Positions 34,162 through 44,144 are shown, counted from the first letter of the stretch. The stretch is 64,000 bases of DNA from Aquirufa aurantiipilula (GCF_019923745.1 NZ_JAANOG010000004.1:248001-312000), one strand, 5' to 3'. Numbers and translations are program-made. Notes: a model not told the origin generated them from the letters alone.

Positions 34162-34220
34162 TAACGCTCCCCTTTTCCTAACGCTGGCAAGGTTTGAAAC
34201 CTTGACAGCGTTGAGCGTTA
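34162..34220. repeat. Nested inverted repeat (REP-like)
   Basis: The core arms 34180-34195 and 34197-34212 pair as AACGCTG-G-CAAGGTTT with AAACCTTG-A-CAGCGTT, one mismatch in 16 and a single-base centre. TAACGCT (34162-34168) and AGCGTTA (34214-34220) form an outer pair. Palindromes with a CAAGGTTTGAAACCTTG core recur in Bacteroidota intergenic DNA. Confidence 0.75.
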
Positions 34221-34426
34221 AACGATTTTCAAAACTTTTTTATTGTCATTTCTCTATCATGTTCTTGATAATTCAATTTGCCTAAAGACTCAGAAGGCTG
34301 ATAAACAATTTCAAAGGAAGAAAATGGATACATTTTTAGTAGATAAAATTGATTTTATTTAATAAAATTTTATTCTATACTTAGCTGCGTTAAAAGGTAA
34401 TTTCACTTTATTTTTAATATAATTTA

Positions 34427-34479
34427 GATTTTTAATCTTTATAATAACTTATTATTCATTTTTTGTGGATTTTTAATCT
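34427..34479 (+). promoter_or_regulatory. Duplicated 12-bp motif upstream of leuA
   Basis: GATTTTTAATCT occurs exactly at 34427-34438 and 34468-34479, 41 bp apart. AATTTAGATT (34421-34430) and AATCTAAATT (34475-34484) form an inverted repeat across them. Placed 30 bp before the promoter, they are candidate regulator sites. The rest of the 34221-34565 stretch is AT-rich with no gene seen. Confidence 0.5.
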
Positions 34480-34508
34480 AAATTTTAATCATTCCTAAAA
34501 TGTTGATT

Positions 34509-34540
34509 TTTGGTTAATAATGTAATTAAAGGTAGTTTTG
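34509..34540 (+). promoter_or_regulatory. Promoter of leuA
   Basis: TTTG at 34509-34512 and TAGTTTTG at 34533-34540 are spaced by 20 bp, an exact fit to the Bacteroidota consensus, 25 bp before the ATG. Confidence 0.7.
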
Positions 34541-34565
34541 CTAACTAATTAACAGAAACAAACCT

Positions 34566-35705
34566 ATGAATAATCGCATTCAAATATTTGATACCACTTT
34601 ACGCGATGGTGAACAAGTACCCGGTTGTCAATTGAACCGTGAGGAAAAAATTGAAGTGGCGAAAGAACTCGAAAAATTAGGTGTCGATATCATTGAAGCA
34701 GGTTTTCCTATTTCTTCTCCTGGTGACTTTGCTTCGGTGAAGGCCATTGCTGAAGTAATTACAGAAGCGACTGTCTGTGGTTTGACGCGCGCAAGAAAAG
34801 AAGATATTGACGCAGCAGCTGAGGCTTTAAAACCAGCTCGTAAGCCTCGTATTCACACAGGTATAGGGGCTTCAGACGTCCATATCAAGCATAAATTTAA
34901 TTCAACTCGTGAAAAAATAATTGAGCAAGCTATTTGGGCAGTAGAATATGCAAAATCCTACGTGGAAGATGTAGAGTTTTTTGCAGAAGATGCTGGTCGT
35001 GCTGATTTACCTTTTTTAGCCCAATTAACCCAAGCCGTCATTAAGGCTGGTGCTACCGTGGTTAATTTACCCGATACTACGGGTTATTTGTTGCCTCATC
35101 AAATGCACCACCGTATATCATATCTTTTTGAGCATGTAGACAATATCCATCAGGCTACTATTTCCATGCACAATCACAATGATTTGGGTTTAGCAACTGC
35201 CAATACCATTGCTGGGATTCAAGCTGGTGCTCGTCAAGTAGAGGTAACTATAAACGGTATTGGAGAAAGAGCCGGAAATACTTCTTTGGAAGAAGTAGCT
35301 ATGATTTTAAATGTCCATAAAGATTTAGGATTTACTACGGGCATTAATCCCAAGCATTTATTTCCTATCTCAAATTTAGTTTCCAATTTGATGGGCATGC
35401 CTGTTCAAGCTAATAAAGCAGTAGTTGGTGCTAATGCCTTTGCCCATTCGTCCGGTATACACCAAGACGGATTCTTGAAACATGCTCAGAACTATGAGAT
35501 CATGAATCCAGAAGATGTTGGAGTGCCTTCTTCCGCAATCCTGTTAACTTCTCGTTCGGGTCGTGCCGCCCTACGTCACCGCTTGCAATTACTAGGTTTT
35601 GAACTAGAAAAGCCAGAATTGGATAAATTATATACTCGTTTCCTATTGATGGCAGACGAGCGTAAGATGATTCACGATGAGGATTTAAAAGAGCTAGTAG
35701 GTTAG
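34566..35705 (+). CDS. leuA: 2-isopropylmalate synthase-like enzyme, short form
   Basis: The protein has 379 residues. The catalytic barrel shows [12 protein letters not shown] (9-20), the metal-binding [13 protein letters not shown] and [14 protein letters not shown]. It ends near residue 379 and lacks the C-terminal regulatory domain of the 500-residue LeuA form, so direct leucine feedback through that domain is not expected. Homocitrate or citramalate synthase are related alternatives, but the place after ilvDBNC favours leucine synthesis. The last 4 bp overlap the convergent mscS-like gene. Confidence 0.88.
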   Translation: MNNRIQIFDTTLRDGEQVPGCQLNREEKIEVAKELEKLGVDIIEAGFPISSPGDFASVKAIAEVITEATVCGLTRARKEDIDAAAEALKPARKPRIHTGIGASDVHIKHKFNSTREKIIEQAIWAVEYAKSYVEDVEFFAEDAGRADLPFLAQLTQAVIKAGATVVNLPDTTGYLLPHQMHHRISYLFEHVDNIHQATISMHNHNDLGLATANTIAGIQAGARQVEVTINGIGERAGNTSLEEVAMILNVHKDLGFTTGINPKHLFPISNLVSNLMGMPVQANKAVVGANAFAHSSGIHQDGFLKHAQNYEIMNPEDVGVPSSAILLTSRSGRAALRHRLQLLGFELEKPELDKLYTRFLLMADERKMIHDEDLKELVG

Positions 35706-36790
35706 TTCATATTAGGTGCAGTTGCACTACTTACCAAGCTTATACCAGCTTGTTGTAAGCAAGTTAAAATACCTAAATTAATCTCTTGCTTAACGTTTTG
35801 GAATTTGGCAAAATCACTTGTTTGAACAAAAAATGTAACAGAGATATCTAATGAATATGTACCAAAGCCCTCAAATATAATTTTGGGGGCTTTTTTCTTG
35901 CAAAGTGGCTCCGCTAGAATAAGTTGTTCTATTTGAGGTATTACCGTTTGTATTTGTTCAGGTTTGCTTTGCAGTGAGCATGACAAAGTATATTTTGCCC
36001 TACGGAAATTTCGCTCACTCATGTTTTCCAAAGACTGTGAAGTTAATAATCGATTTGGAATCATAATCAAATTCCCATCCAATGCCCTCAATCTGGTACT
36101 TCTAAAACCAATTTTTTCTACATCTCCGGATATGCTTCCTACCTGAATGCTGTCTCCCACCACAAAAGGCAAATCCAAGAAAATTGTAAAGGAAGCAAAT
36201 AGATTTTCCAAAGTTTCTCTAGCAGCCAAAGCTAAAGCCAATCCTCCTAAACCTAATCCTGTAATTAGCGCCATCACATCTACTTGAAACACCCTGCCAA
36301 GCAAGACAAATCCCGAGCCTGCAATAATAAAAACCATACCTAGGTCGTTCAGGAAAGGAATGAATTGTTGTTTAGACTTCTGCTCAACCCCCTGCCATTT
36401 TTGTTGGGCTATTAGAATAATCACCTTTAACATCCGAACCACTAACCAAGTAAAAGTGATGATGACAGCTGTTTCAAATGCTTTTTGCAATAAATATAAT
36501 AAACCAAATTTTTCAACTGGATTGAAATGCCATGCACTGGGAACATGCAAATATTGAATACTGAAATAAAGAAAGATCCAAAACAACAAAAGCTCGACAG
36601 GCTTTCTCAATAATTGAATACAATCTTGGACTTGAATGAACTGATTGGGTAGAAAACGGAAGATGATTTTAGAAAAGGAATTAGAAAAGAACCTTCTCAG
36701 TACTAGGCCAATAATCAAGATACCTACAAAAAATAATATATCCTCCGCCGAATTTTCCAATAAATACCAATTAGCCAATGCTTCTCTCAT
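35702..36790 (-). CDS. MscS-family mechanosensitive ion channel
   Basis: The protein has 362 residues from ATG 36790; a TTG 24 bp upstream is possible but less likely. Four or so membrane helices are followed by the MscS pore helix ([20 protein letters not shown]) and the beta domain ([34 protein letters not shown]). It would open when membrane tension rises. It is transcribed toward leuA and overlaps its last 4 bp. Confidence 0.88.
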   Translation of the reverse strand: MREALANWYLLENSAEDILFFVGILIIGLVLRRFFSNSFSKIIFRFLPNQFIQVQDCIQLLRKPVELLLFWIFLYFSIQYLHVPSAWHFNPVEKFGLLYLLQKAFETAVIITFTWLVVRMLKVIILIAQQKWQGVEQKSKQQFIPFLNDLGMVFIIAGSGFVLLGRVFQVDVMALITGLGLGGLALALAARETLENLFASFTIFLDLPFVVGDSIQVGSISGDVEKIGFRSTRLRALDGNLIMIPNRLLTSQSLENMSERNFRRAKYTLSCSLQSKPEQIQTVIPQIEQLILAEPLCKKKAPKIIFEGFGTYSLDISVTFFVQTSDFAKFQNVKQEINLGILTCLQQAGISLVSSATAPNMN

Positions 36791-36897
36791 CTGAATTATC
36801 AATTTTGACCCCAAATATAGAGAATAACTTAGTCGAATGTGAAAAAAAAGTACGACCTTTGCAGACTTACAGGCTAAGCTGTATGGTAAATTATTTT

Positions 36898-38217
36898 ATG
36901 ATTCTTCGTCCTTTGATTATCCAAAATTCTAAATTAAAAACAAGCCGTGCCTTGTTTTTAGCACTTAGCTTATTCATTAGTGCCGCTGTTAGCTTTACAT
37001 CTTCTGCTCAAACCATTTTGAATTCGCCTCTTTCTTACATTGGTATGGGGGAATTGGATGAAGGTGGTAGCCCGAGTAATGCCATGATGGGCGGTTTAGG
37101 TGTCTCCAATTCCAATGGAATTTACACCAACATGATTAACCCTGCCTTATTGGCAAGAAACAGATATACCGTTTTTGAAGTAGGGGCCAAAACTGAACTG
37201 AAAGACTTACAGGATACTCGTCAACGCCAACAAATTTTTGGTGGAAATTACCATTCATTAAATTTAACTTTACCCATTTCGAGTCGTTGGACAGCTTCTA
37301 TTGGTATTCGTCCTCACTCTTCCGTAGAATATGCTACCCGTTCATTCCGCCGTTTGAACCTGTTGGGTGTAGATAGTTTAATTTACAGTTATGATGGAAA
37401 GGGTGGAGTGACCAAATTAACATTAAACAATGGTGTACGAATTGGTAAAGAATTTTACTTAGGTTTCGGCATTGATTATTTATTTGGTACCGTGAATCGT
37501 AATGTGTCTACTCAGAATTTGTCTGATGGTCAATACTACAAAATACAATTAGAAAATCGAATTGATTATTCTGACTTCCTATTTAGAGGTGGCTTGGCAT
37601 ATCGTAAACAATTGAAAAGTGATCTTTATGTCAACTTAGGTACTTCATTTGACCTTAGTTCAACATTAAGTTCGAAACAATTGAAGCGATTCGCTATCAT
37701 GGATCTTTCTGGTATTACTGCTATTAATGCAGATACCTTAAATAAGTCAACTCCATTTACACAGAATCTTCCTGTTACCCAGCACTTTGGTGCTAGTTTG
37801 GAGAAATTAGCCAAATGGATGATTGGGATTGATTATTCTAGAACAGATTGGACCAAAGTGGATAATAATTTAGGTCGCTCAACCAAACTTCCTGTAAGTA
37901 CTCGCTGGTCTGTGGGTGGTGAATATACCCCTGATTTTGAAGCAATCTCCAATTATTTTAAAAGAGCAACTTACCGTGCAGGTTTCAGTTATTCTACTAC
38001 TCCCTATGATTACATGGGAAATGGGAAATATGCCGTGGATAAATATGTTAGTCTAGGTGTGGCTTTACCTTTGAGAAATCTTTCTTACCTGAATATTGCC
38101 TACCAAATTGGGAAGCGCGGTGTATTGGCAGACAATGGTCTTGAGGAACAATACCAAAGAATTACCATAGGATTAACACTTAGTGACCTTTGGTTCCAAA
38201 AGGTGAAACTCAACTAA
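36898..38217 (+). CDS. Outer-membrane beta-barrel protein (porin-like)
   Basis: From ATG 36898 the protein has 439 residues with a signal peptide (SRALFLALSLFISAAVSFTS, then AQ). The mature part starts with SPLSYIGMGELDEGGSPSNA and has many alternating barrel strands ending in KVKLN. The N-terminal 'xGxG...G.G' pattern resembles the outer-membrane transport proteins found next to lptC in Bacteroidota. The open frame extends 40 codons upstream but that part has no signal-peptide logic. It overlaps nothing and is followed by lptC after 12 bp. Function unknown. Confidence 0.7.
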   Translation: MILRPLIIQNSKLKTSRALFLALSLFISAAVSFTSSAQTILNSPLSYIGMGELDEGGSPSNAMMGGLGVSNSNGIYTNMINPALLARNRYTVFEVGAKTELKDLQDTRQRQQIFGGNYHSLNLTLPISSRWTASIGIRPHSSVEYATRSFRRLNLLGVDSLIYSYDGKGGVTKLTLNNGVRIGKEFYLGFGIDYLFGTVNRNVSTQNLSDGQYYKIQLENRIDYSDFLFRGGLAYRKQLKSDLYVNLGTSFDLSSTLSSKQLKRFAIMDLSGITAINADTLNKSTPFTQNLPVTQHFGASLEKLAKWMIGIDYSRTDWTKVDNNLGRSTKLPVSTRWSVGGEYTPDFEAISNYFKRATYRAGFSYSTTPYDYMGNGKYAVDKYVSLGVALPLRNLSYLNIAYQIGKRGVLADNGLEEQYQRITIGLTLSDLWFQKVKLN

Positions 38218-38229
38218 CACGATCAACCC

Positions 38230-38778
38230 ATGCGCGATTTGAGAAATCTCTTTTTGCTGCTTGTATTGTCAATTGTTTCTCTGGCTTGTCGAGAAGAAAA
38301 AACAGCTAAACACTTAATTTATGTGGGTCCGAAATCCGAATTGACGGATATCGATATGGTGTATTCTGATTCAGCCAGAACCGTAGTCCGTATGGTCACA
38401 CCTTCCCAAATTACTTTGTATTCGGAAGATCGGGTATATCCCAAAGAAGTAAAACTATGGTTTTATGATAAAATGGGTAATGTTACTTCCCAAATTAGGG
38501 GTGATTCCGCACATTTTTTCAAGCAAAAGAATTCCTATAAATTGATGGGCAATGTCCAGATTTTTAACGTTCAACAAGAGGAAACTTTGAAAACGGATGA
38601 ATTTACTTGGCTACCTGAGGAAAAGAGAGTGTTTACGGAGAAACCTGTTCAAATACGAACCAAAAAAGAAATCATTTACGGTGTGGGAATGGATGCCGCT
38701 CAAGACTTTACCCATTATTCCTTACGCCATGTCACAAATTCTGTTTTGACAGTAGAGAGTTTACCGACAGACTATTGA
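38230..38778 (+). CDS. lptC: LPS export protein LptC-like lipoprotein
   Basis: The protein has 182 residues with a lipoprotein signal (MRDLRNLFLLLVLSIVSLAC, Cys20). The mature part follows the LptC/OstA fold: MVYSDSARTVVRMV, EVKLWFYDKMGNVTSQIRGD, NSYKLMGNVQIFN and ETLKTDEFTW. It would hand lipopolysaccharide from the inner-membrane transporter to the periplasmic bridge. Its 3' end overlaps the convergent cytochrome gene by 7 bp. Confidence 0.85.
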   Translation: MRDLRNLFLLLVLSIVSLACREEKTAKHLIYVGPKSELTDIDMVYSDSARTVVRMVTPSQITLYSEDRVYPKEVKLWFYDKMGNVTSQIRGDSAHFFKQKNSYKLMGNVQIFNVQQEETLKTDEFTWLPEEKRVFTEKPVQIRTKKEIIYGVGMDAAQDFTHYSLRHVTNSVLTVESLPTDY

Positions 38779-39203
38779 CAGTTTTTAAGTGCCAAACGAG
38801 CACTATCTAAAGAAAATATTCGAGGATCATTTCCCCATTTATCTCGTAGGTAAGTAACAATTTCGGCGACATCTAGGGCCTCCAATTTGCTATTTCCTGG
38901 CATGTAATTTTGATACGATTTTTGGTTCACAAGGATGGCTGTTTTTTGGCCATTCTTAATAATACAAGCAATTTGACTCGCGTTTAATCTTTCCCAAAGA
39001 TCTGTTTTAGCCAAAGGAGGATATAAATCTTTTAATCCAGAACCATCCTTTTGATGGCAATTTTCACAGTGCTTCTCGTATTGCATCATACCTTCCACCA
39101 CATATTGTTGCCTAAAAATCTCTTCTTTACTCTGACAAGAAGATTGAATGGTGAGTATTGTTCCTGCTACTAATAGGCCAAGTATGGCTTGCTTGATTTT
39201 CAT
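38772..39203 (-). CDS. Small c-type cytochrome
   Basis: The protein has 143 residues with a hydrophobic lipoprotein-like signal (Cys23). The haem site is CENCH (Cys46, Cys49, His50) and the likely axial Met is in YMPGN. DVAEIVTYLRDKWG is the typical C-terminal helix. It follows the SCO gene with no gap and could carry electrons in the periplasm near the terminal oxidase. Confidence 0.88.
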   Translation of the reverse strand: MKIKQAILGLLVAGTILTIQSSCQSKEEIFRQQYVVEGMMQYEKHCENCHQKDGSGLKDLYPPLAKTDLWERLNASQIACIIKNGQKTAILVNQKSYQNYMPGNSKLEALDVAEIVTYLRDKWGNDPRIFSLDSARLALKNCQ

Positions 39204-39842
39204 TTATTTTTCTTTCAATAATAGTTCTATGTCTTCCATCAAATGGTTGACTTCTTGTTCTTTTGTCCCATCATATATACCCCGAACATGACGCTGTTTA
39301 TCCACTAAAATAAAAGCCCCACTGTGAACAAATCCACCTGCCTCATTTTTGTCCTCTTGGGCAGTAACCATGAAACTTTTTTGCCCCAGTTCGTAAATTT
39401 TGGATTTTTCGCCAGTGACCATATTCCATTTAGGAGATTTTACCTGTAATCTTGCAGCATAAGCTTTCAAGATGTGCGGTTTGTCAAAGTCTGGGTCTAT
39501 ACTAAACGATAATAAGCCCAATTGGTTTTCATTAGCATAGCGTTCGTACAAGCGCAACATCTGCGTTTTCATCTTAGGACAAATAGTAGGGCAGGAGGTG
39601 AAGAAAAAATCGGCCACGTAAATTTTTCCCTCATAATTCTTGTCACTAACCCAAGAAGAATCCTGATTTAGAAATTGAAAGGATGGTATCTGGTGATAAA
39701 CGGTGTCCACTTTTCCCCCTTTTACCACAGTATCTTTGTGCCCCAGAATAGGTAAAGTTTTTTTCTCCTGACAAGCAGAAAATAGTAAGATAGAGAAGAA
39801 TAAAAGTCTCCCCAACTTATTTTTTATATTGATTGGCGGCAT
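39204..39842 (-). CDS. SCO1/SenC family copper chaperone, lipoprotein
   Basis: The protein has 212 residues with a lipoprotein signal (Cys24). The thioredoxin-like fold carries CPTIC (Cys84, Cys88) and the distal His in GGFVHSGAFILVD, the three copper ligands of SCO proteins. It helps assemble the CuA site of cytochrome oxidase or acts as a thiol reductase. Its start overlaps the end of the upstream lipoprotein gene by 26 bp. Confidence 0.9.
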   Translation of the reverse strand: MPPINIKNKLGRLLFFSILLFSACQEKKTLPILGHKDTVVKGGKVDTVYHQIPSFQFLNQDSSWVSDKNYEGKIYVADFFFTSCPTICPKMKTQMLRLYERYANENQLGLLSFSIDPDFDKPHILKAYAARLQVKSPKWNMVTGEKSKIYELGQKSFMVTAQEDKNEAGGFVHSGAFILVDKQRHVRGIYDGTKEQEVNHLMEDIELLLKEK

Positions 39843-40212
39843 GTAAGGTGGAATCTGTAAGTGTTTCTACTGTCTTTAATTTTTTTAATTGCTCATGTAA
39901 GTAAGTGAGCTTCGCTTTGAATTCCATGTTGGACAATGAATCAATGGAAAATTGGTGCATCCAATTCATCATTTCAGCATCAGCTTTATCCAAAGACTGA
40001 ATTAGCTTTTTTACATGGACAGAATCAGGCCCTTTACTCAAGCTATCTAAACTCGTTTTTAACTGAATTATTTGTTCAGTTTTTGGCATTAACTCATCAT
40101 GTAAGTTCATGACTGAATCATTTAGTTCTTTTACTGCCACATCCTCAGATTGACTACAAGATACTAAAGCTATACTTACAAGGAGAAAGTGGAATATTTT
40201 AAATGATTTCAT
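39817..40212 (-). CDS. Coiled-coil lipoprotein, hypothetical
   Basis: The protein has 131 residues with a lipoprotein signal (MKSFKIFHFLLVSIALVSCS, Cys19) and a long helical body with heptads (LNDSVMNLHDELMPKTEQII, KLTYLHEQLKKLKTVETL). I recognise no domain. Overlap with the SCO gene suggests a shared function in cytochrome oxidase or respiratory-chain maintenance. Confidence 0.75.
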   Translation of the reverse strand: MKSFKIFHFLLVSIALVSCSQSEDVAVKELNDSVMNLHDELMPKTEQIIQLKTSLDSLSKGPDSVHVKKLIQSLDKADAEMMNWMHQFSIDSLSNMEFKAKLTYLHEQLKKLKTVETLTDSTLHAANQYKK

Positions 40213-40225
40213 ATTGGGTATTTAT

Positions 40226-41890
40226 CTATGATGCATTAGACTTCATTAGTTTGCGTACGTTTTCTTTCAAATCAACATAACCAGATTGTCCACCAATCAT
40301 TTTAGCAATTTCATCAATTCTTTCTTCACCCACCAAGGTTTTTATACTAGAAACAGTCTTTTCTCCTTCATGATTTTTGTATACAAACCAATGTGCTTGT
40401 CCAGTTACCGCTATCTGAGGTAAATGTGTGATGGCAATCAATTGATGATTTTGGCTCATTTGGGTTAACATTTGCCCCATTTTAATGGCAATTTCGCCCG
40501 ATACACCCGTATCTATTTCATCTAAAATCAAAGTCGGCAAAGCTCTCTTTTGTGCTAATAAATGTTTGATAGAAAGCATCAAGCGACTTAATTCCCCTCC
40601 AGAGGCTATTTGCTTAAAGGGTTTGGGTGCCAAACCTTTGTTGGCAGAGAATAGTAATTGTATTTTATCTTGACCTGTTTTTGTCAATTTGGTGCTTTGC
40701 ACTTCCCAGGCCAACTGTGCATTGGGCATTCCTAATTGTTGCAAGGATGCCAAAAGTACGGCTTCAATGGAATCCAAGGATTCTAACCGGCTTTTTTGTA
40801 GTAAAATTGCTTTTTCTTGAGTCAACTTTTCTGCTTCAATAAGAGCTAGATTTGCTTCCTCTAAGGCTTGGTCAACATGTTCAAATTGAGCCAATTCCTC
40901 TTCAAATTGATTCCTTAAATCAATCAAACCAAGTATGTCTTTCGTTTGATACTTTTGTAAAAGTCGGTTCAAAAGATCTAGCCTTTTTTGGCATTTTTCC
41001 AAGGCTATAGGATCCGACTGAAAAGATTCAGCTTCACTTTCTACTTCAGCAGAAAGATCTTTTAATTCAATCCAAAGCGATTGGATTCGTTGGTTCCATT
41101 GGTCAAAGGATTGACCCCATTTGGACAAACTCTGACTTAATTGCCTTGCTTGTCCTATTTGTTCCAAAGCTGAAGCTTCAGATAAACTTATGTAATTGGC
41201 TAATTGAGCCAATTTTTCCAAAATCTGTTCTGAATTTTGTAGTCTTTGTAATTGCTCACTTAATTGCTCATATTCTCCCTCTACTAACTGAGCCTTATCT
41301 AATTCATCCCATTGAAATTGTAAAAAATCGATGGCTTGATTCCCTTGTTTGGATTTTTGCGCCAACTGTTCTTGATGCTGAAGTGCGATTTGAAACGCTT
41401 TGAATGCTTTTTCATATCCAACTTTTAGAACTTGATTTTGAGCAAAATCATCCACCAGTTCTAAAGCAAAATCAGGATGTCCCATCCAGCCATTATCCTG
41501 TTGAGAATGAATATCCACCAATTCTTGGCCAATCCGCTTCATGCTTTCCAAGGTGACAGGTGTGTCATTGATGAAACTTCTAGATTTTCCTTGGGGGTTA
41601 ATTTCCCTTCGGATTAAGCAAGGGTCTTCAAAATCAATATCCTCTTGTTGGAATATGTCCTTCAAATGAGGATAAGCTGCTACGGAAAAAGTGCCTTCAA
41701 TGACACATTTTTTTTGGTCGTCATACAAGCTTTTGATTTCTGCTCTTTGTCCTAATAGCAACGAAATGGCCCCCAATAGGATTGATTTTCCTGCTCCAGT
41801 TTCACCAGTTATCACAGTCAATCCTTCTGCCAGATGTAAATCTAGCTGGTCAATCAATGCATAATTTTGAACCTCTAAGTGCCTAAGCAT
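40226..41890 (-). CDS. recN: DNA repair protein RecN
   Basis: The protein has 554 residues. Walker A GETGAGKS is at 29-36. Two long coiled-coil arms (about 150-370) surround a hinge, and the C-terminus has the SGGELSRLMLSIKHLL signature and LILDEIDTGVSGEIA (Walker B). It is an SMC-like ATPase that acts in double-strand-break repair. It is the first gene of the group that continues with the lipoprotein, SCO and cytochrome genes, 13 bp apart. Confidence 0.95.
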   Translation of the reverse strand: MLRHLEVQNYALIDQLDLHLAEGLTVITGETGAGKSILLGAISLLLGQRAEIKSLYDDQKKCVIEGTFSVAAYPHLKDIFQQEDIDFEDPCLIRREINPQGKSRSFINDTPVTLESMKRIGQELVDIHSQQDNGWMGHPDFALELVDDFAQNQVLKVGYEKAFKAFQIALQHQEQLAQKSKQGNQAIDFLQFQWDELDKAQLVEGEYEQLSEQLQRLQNSEQILEKLAQLANYISLSEASALEQIGQARQLSQSLSKWGQSFDQWNQRIQSLWIELKDLSAEVESEAESFQSDPIALEKCQKRLDLLNRLLQKYQTKDILGLIDLRNQFEEELAQFEHVDQALEEANLALIEAEKLTQEKAILLQKSRLESLDSIEAVLLASLQQLGMPNAQLAWEVQSTKLTKTGQDKIQLLFSANKGLAPKPFKQIASGGELSRLMLSIKHLLAQKRALPTLILDEIDTGVSGEIAIKMGQMLTQMSQNHQLIAITHLPQIAVTGQAHWFVYKNHEGEKTVSSIKTLVGEERIDEIAKMIGGQSGYVDLKENVRKLMKSNAS

Positions 41891-41987
41891 GTATCTGAAA
41901 TAGAAGCTTAAATTTACGGAAAATTATTTGTTGAAATATTTATTTACTCGCTCTTAAAGCTTTTTAAATTAATTTATCAATAATTTG

Positions 41988-41995
41988 TACCTTTG
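41988..41995 (+). promoter_or_regulatory. Promoter -7 element for sucD
   Basis: TACCTTTG matches the Bacteroidota -7 element and lies 38 bp before the ATG. The -33 element is weak (T-rich only). Confidence 0.5.
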
Positions 41996-42033
41996 GAAAA
42001 ATTTTTCGCCTTAGAATAATTAAACCAGACAAA

Positions 42034-42912
42034 ATGAGTGTTTTAGTAAATAAAAATTCCAAAATTATAGTTCAGGGTTTTACAGGTACGGAAGGAAGTT
42101 TTCATGCCGAGCAAATGATCGCTTATGGAACCAATGTAGTCGGTGGTGTTACTCCAGGAAAAGGAGGAGGAACGCATTTAGATCGTCCTATATTTAATAC
42201 CGTAGCTGAAGCAGTAGCTAATGCTGGAGCTGATACATCCATTATTTTTGTGCCACCAGCATTTGCAGCTGATGCGATTATGGAAGCAGCTGATGCAGGA
42301 ATTAAAGTGATTATTTGTATCACAGAAGGTATTCCAACCAAAGACATGATTGTGGCTAAGGAATATATTTCTACTAAAGAATGTCGTCTAATCGGACCGA
42401 ACTGTCCAGGTGTAATGACTGCAGAAGAGTGTAAAGTTGGTATTATGCCAGGTTTTATCTTCCAAAAAGGTAAAGTGGGTATTGTTTCTAAATCAGGAAC
42501 ATTAACCTATGAAGCAGTAGATCAGTTGACTAAAGCTGGTTTAGGTCAAACGACAGCCATTGGAATTGGAGGAGATCCTATTATCGGAACTACTACGAAA
42601 GAAGCGGTTGAATTATTAATGAATGATCCTGAAACAGAGGGTATCGTGATGATTGGTGAGATTGGTGGTGGAATGGAAGCAGAAGCAGCTCGTTGGATTA
42701 AAGCAGACGGAAATAGAAAACCAGTGGTTGGTTTTATCGCAGGTCAAACTGCACCAAAAGGTCGCCGTATGGGTCATGCGGGTGCGATCATTGGTGGTGC
42801 TGATGATACCGCAGAAGCAAAAATGAAAATCATGCAAGAATGTGGAATTCATGTCGTTTACTCTCCAGCTGATATTGGTGAAACGATGTTAAAAGCATTA
42901 TCTGCTAAGTAA
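42034..42912 (+). CDS. sucD: Succinate-CoA ligase, alpha subunit
   Basis: The protein has 292 residues. It has the CoA-binding start ([15 protein letters not shown]), GPNCPGVMT and the phosphohistidine region [12 protein letters not shown] with His248. It makes ATP or GTP from succinyl-CoA in the citric acid cycle. The beta subunit gene is not next to it here, which is common in this phylum. Confidence 0.95.
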   Translation: MSVLVNKNSKIIVQGFTGTEGSFHAEQMIAYGTNVVGGVTPGKGGGTHLDRPIFNTVAEAVANAGADTSIIFVPPAFAADAIMEAADAGIKVIICITEGIPTKDMIVAKEYISTKECRLIGPNCPGVMTAEECKVGIMPGFIFQKGKVGIVSKSGTLTYEAVDQLTKAGLGQTTAIGIGGDPIIGTTTKEAVELLMNDPETEGIVMIGEIGGGMEAEAARWIKADGNRKPVVGFIAGQTAPKGRRMGHAGAIIGGADDTAEAKMKIMQECGIHVVYSPADIGETMLKALSAK

Positions 42913-42923
42913 AATACTAAAGG

Positions 42924-44111
42924 ATGATTCCTTTTATCAAAAAATCTGCTTCATTCCACGCACTCGTGCTACGATGGAGCAGATTTTTTTTATGGGCATT
43001 TCTATTCACAACTTCGGCACAAGCGGCTGTTTGGAAGCCTTTGCATTCCATTGAAAAAGAATGGTTGGTATATCAATCATCTTGGAATAGCTTTCTACCC
43101 TACATCCCAAGTCAGCATTATGCCTACCATTCAAAATCCATTCAACTGAGTAATCGGGAATATTATCAAGCCTATCTGACGATCAAACCCAAGGAAACCT
43201 ATCATTTATTCATTGATGGTGCCTTTCAGCGTAAATTGGAGAAAGGGGAGTTGATTCGGTTTTCTTTAGATAGTTTACTTAAAGAACATCACAAAGAACA
43301 AGTAATTGCCACTTTTTATAGCAGTACCTTAGAAGGACTACCTGGAGAGTTAAGTATTGATAAAAAATTCGATCAAGTGATTGCGCAAAACCGAGAAGTC
43401 CAATTGTTTCTTAATCGTGCTTCTGGTGTGTACACGCATTTTTTCACGTTGGGATTTTTAGCGATTTTGGCGTTTCTAGGTTTACTTTTTGCAGGATTCA
43501 ATCGCTATTTTCAAGTTTATTTCCGCTTCAGTGATTGGGTCAATTGGGAAAGTAAAGAAAATGCGATCGTAAAAAGCCCTTTTTCCTTGGCCAATTTATA
43601 TGTCCTTTTTATTTTAAGCTTTTTGATTGCATTAATGGCATTTTATAATGGAATTACCTACCGTTCTGGAGATGCTTTTTTTGTCAATGAAGAAAACTAT
43701 AGCACCCTAATGCCCTCCCTGTGGTTTATATTTTCCAGAACTTTGTTGGCCTACCTGATTTTTATTATACAATATTTTATATTTCAACTTTTCGCCAATT
43801 TATTTAAACTAAAATCAGTTGCCAATTTACATTTCTTTAAGTCCATTCAAGCTAATATTCAATTCTTTATCCTTGTTTTCATTAGCATAGGCTTGTATGC
43901 AGTATATCGGGGACCAGCCTATTCCATCGACTTAGAAATAGTTTCTTATTTATTGAATGCATATGTCATAATTCGTTTTGTGTATTTTACTCAAGTTTTC
44001 AATAAGGTTCTATCAGTCAATAGGTTATCACTTTATGCTTATTTAATTATTACAGAAGCCATCGTCATTTTATTTGGAATTCGAGAATTGATATTTCCAC
44101 AATACACCTAG
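42924..44111 (+). CDS. DUF4271 membrane protein
   Basis: The protein has 395 residues with a signal-like first helix, a soluble stretch (about 40-165) and then about seven membrane helices from residue 168 onward. The latter part (YNAYVIIRFVYFTQVFNKV-like, ending near EAIVILFGIRELI) fits DUF4271, whose gene usually precedes hemD in Bacteroidota. Function is unknown. It starts 11 bp after sucD. Confidence 0.8.
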   Translation: MIPFIKKSASFHALVLRWSRFFLWAFLFTTSAQAAVWKPLHSIEKEWLVYQSSWNSFLPYIPSQHYAYHSKSIQLSNREYYQAYLTIKPKETYHLFIDGAFQRKLEKGELIRFSLDSLLKEHHKEQVIATFYSSTLEGLPGELSIDKKFDQVIAQNREVQLFLNRASGVYTHFFTLGFLAILAFLGLLFAGFNRYFQVYFRFSDWVNWESKENAIVKSPFSLANLYVLFILSFLIALMAFYNGITYRSGDAFFVNEENYSTLMPSLWFIFSRTLLAYLIFIIQYFIFQLFANLFKLKSVANLHFFKSIQANIQFFILVFISIGLYAVYRGPAYSIDLEIVSYLLNAYVIIRFVYFTQVFNKVLSVNRLSLYAYLIITEAIVILFGIRELIFPQYT

Positions 44112-44144
44112 ACTTAAGAGAGTGATTTTCAAGATTTTTTTTTG

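Noticed and set aside
34340-34500. AT-rich block as a replication origin
   Set aside because: No DnaA boxes were recognised and the context is a biosynthetic operon; it reads as a normal AT-rich promoter region.
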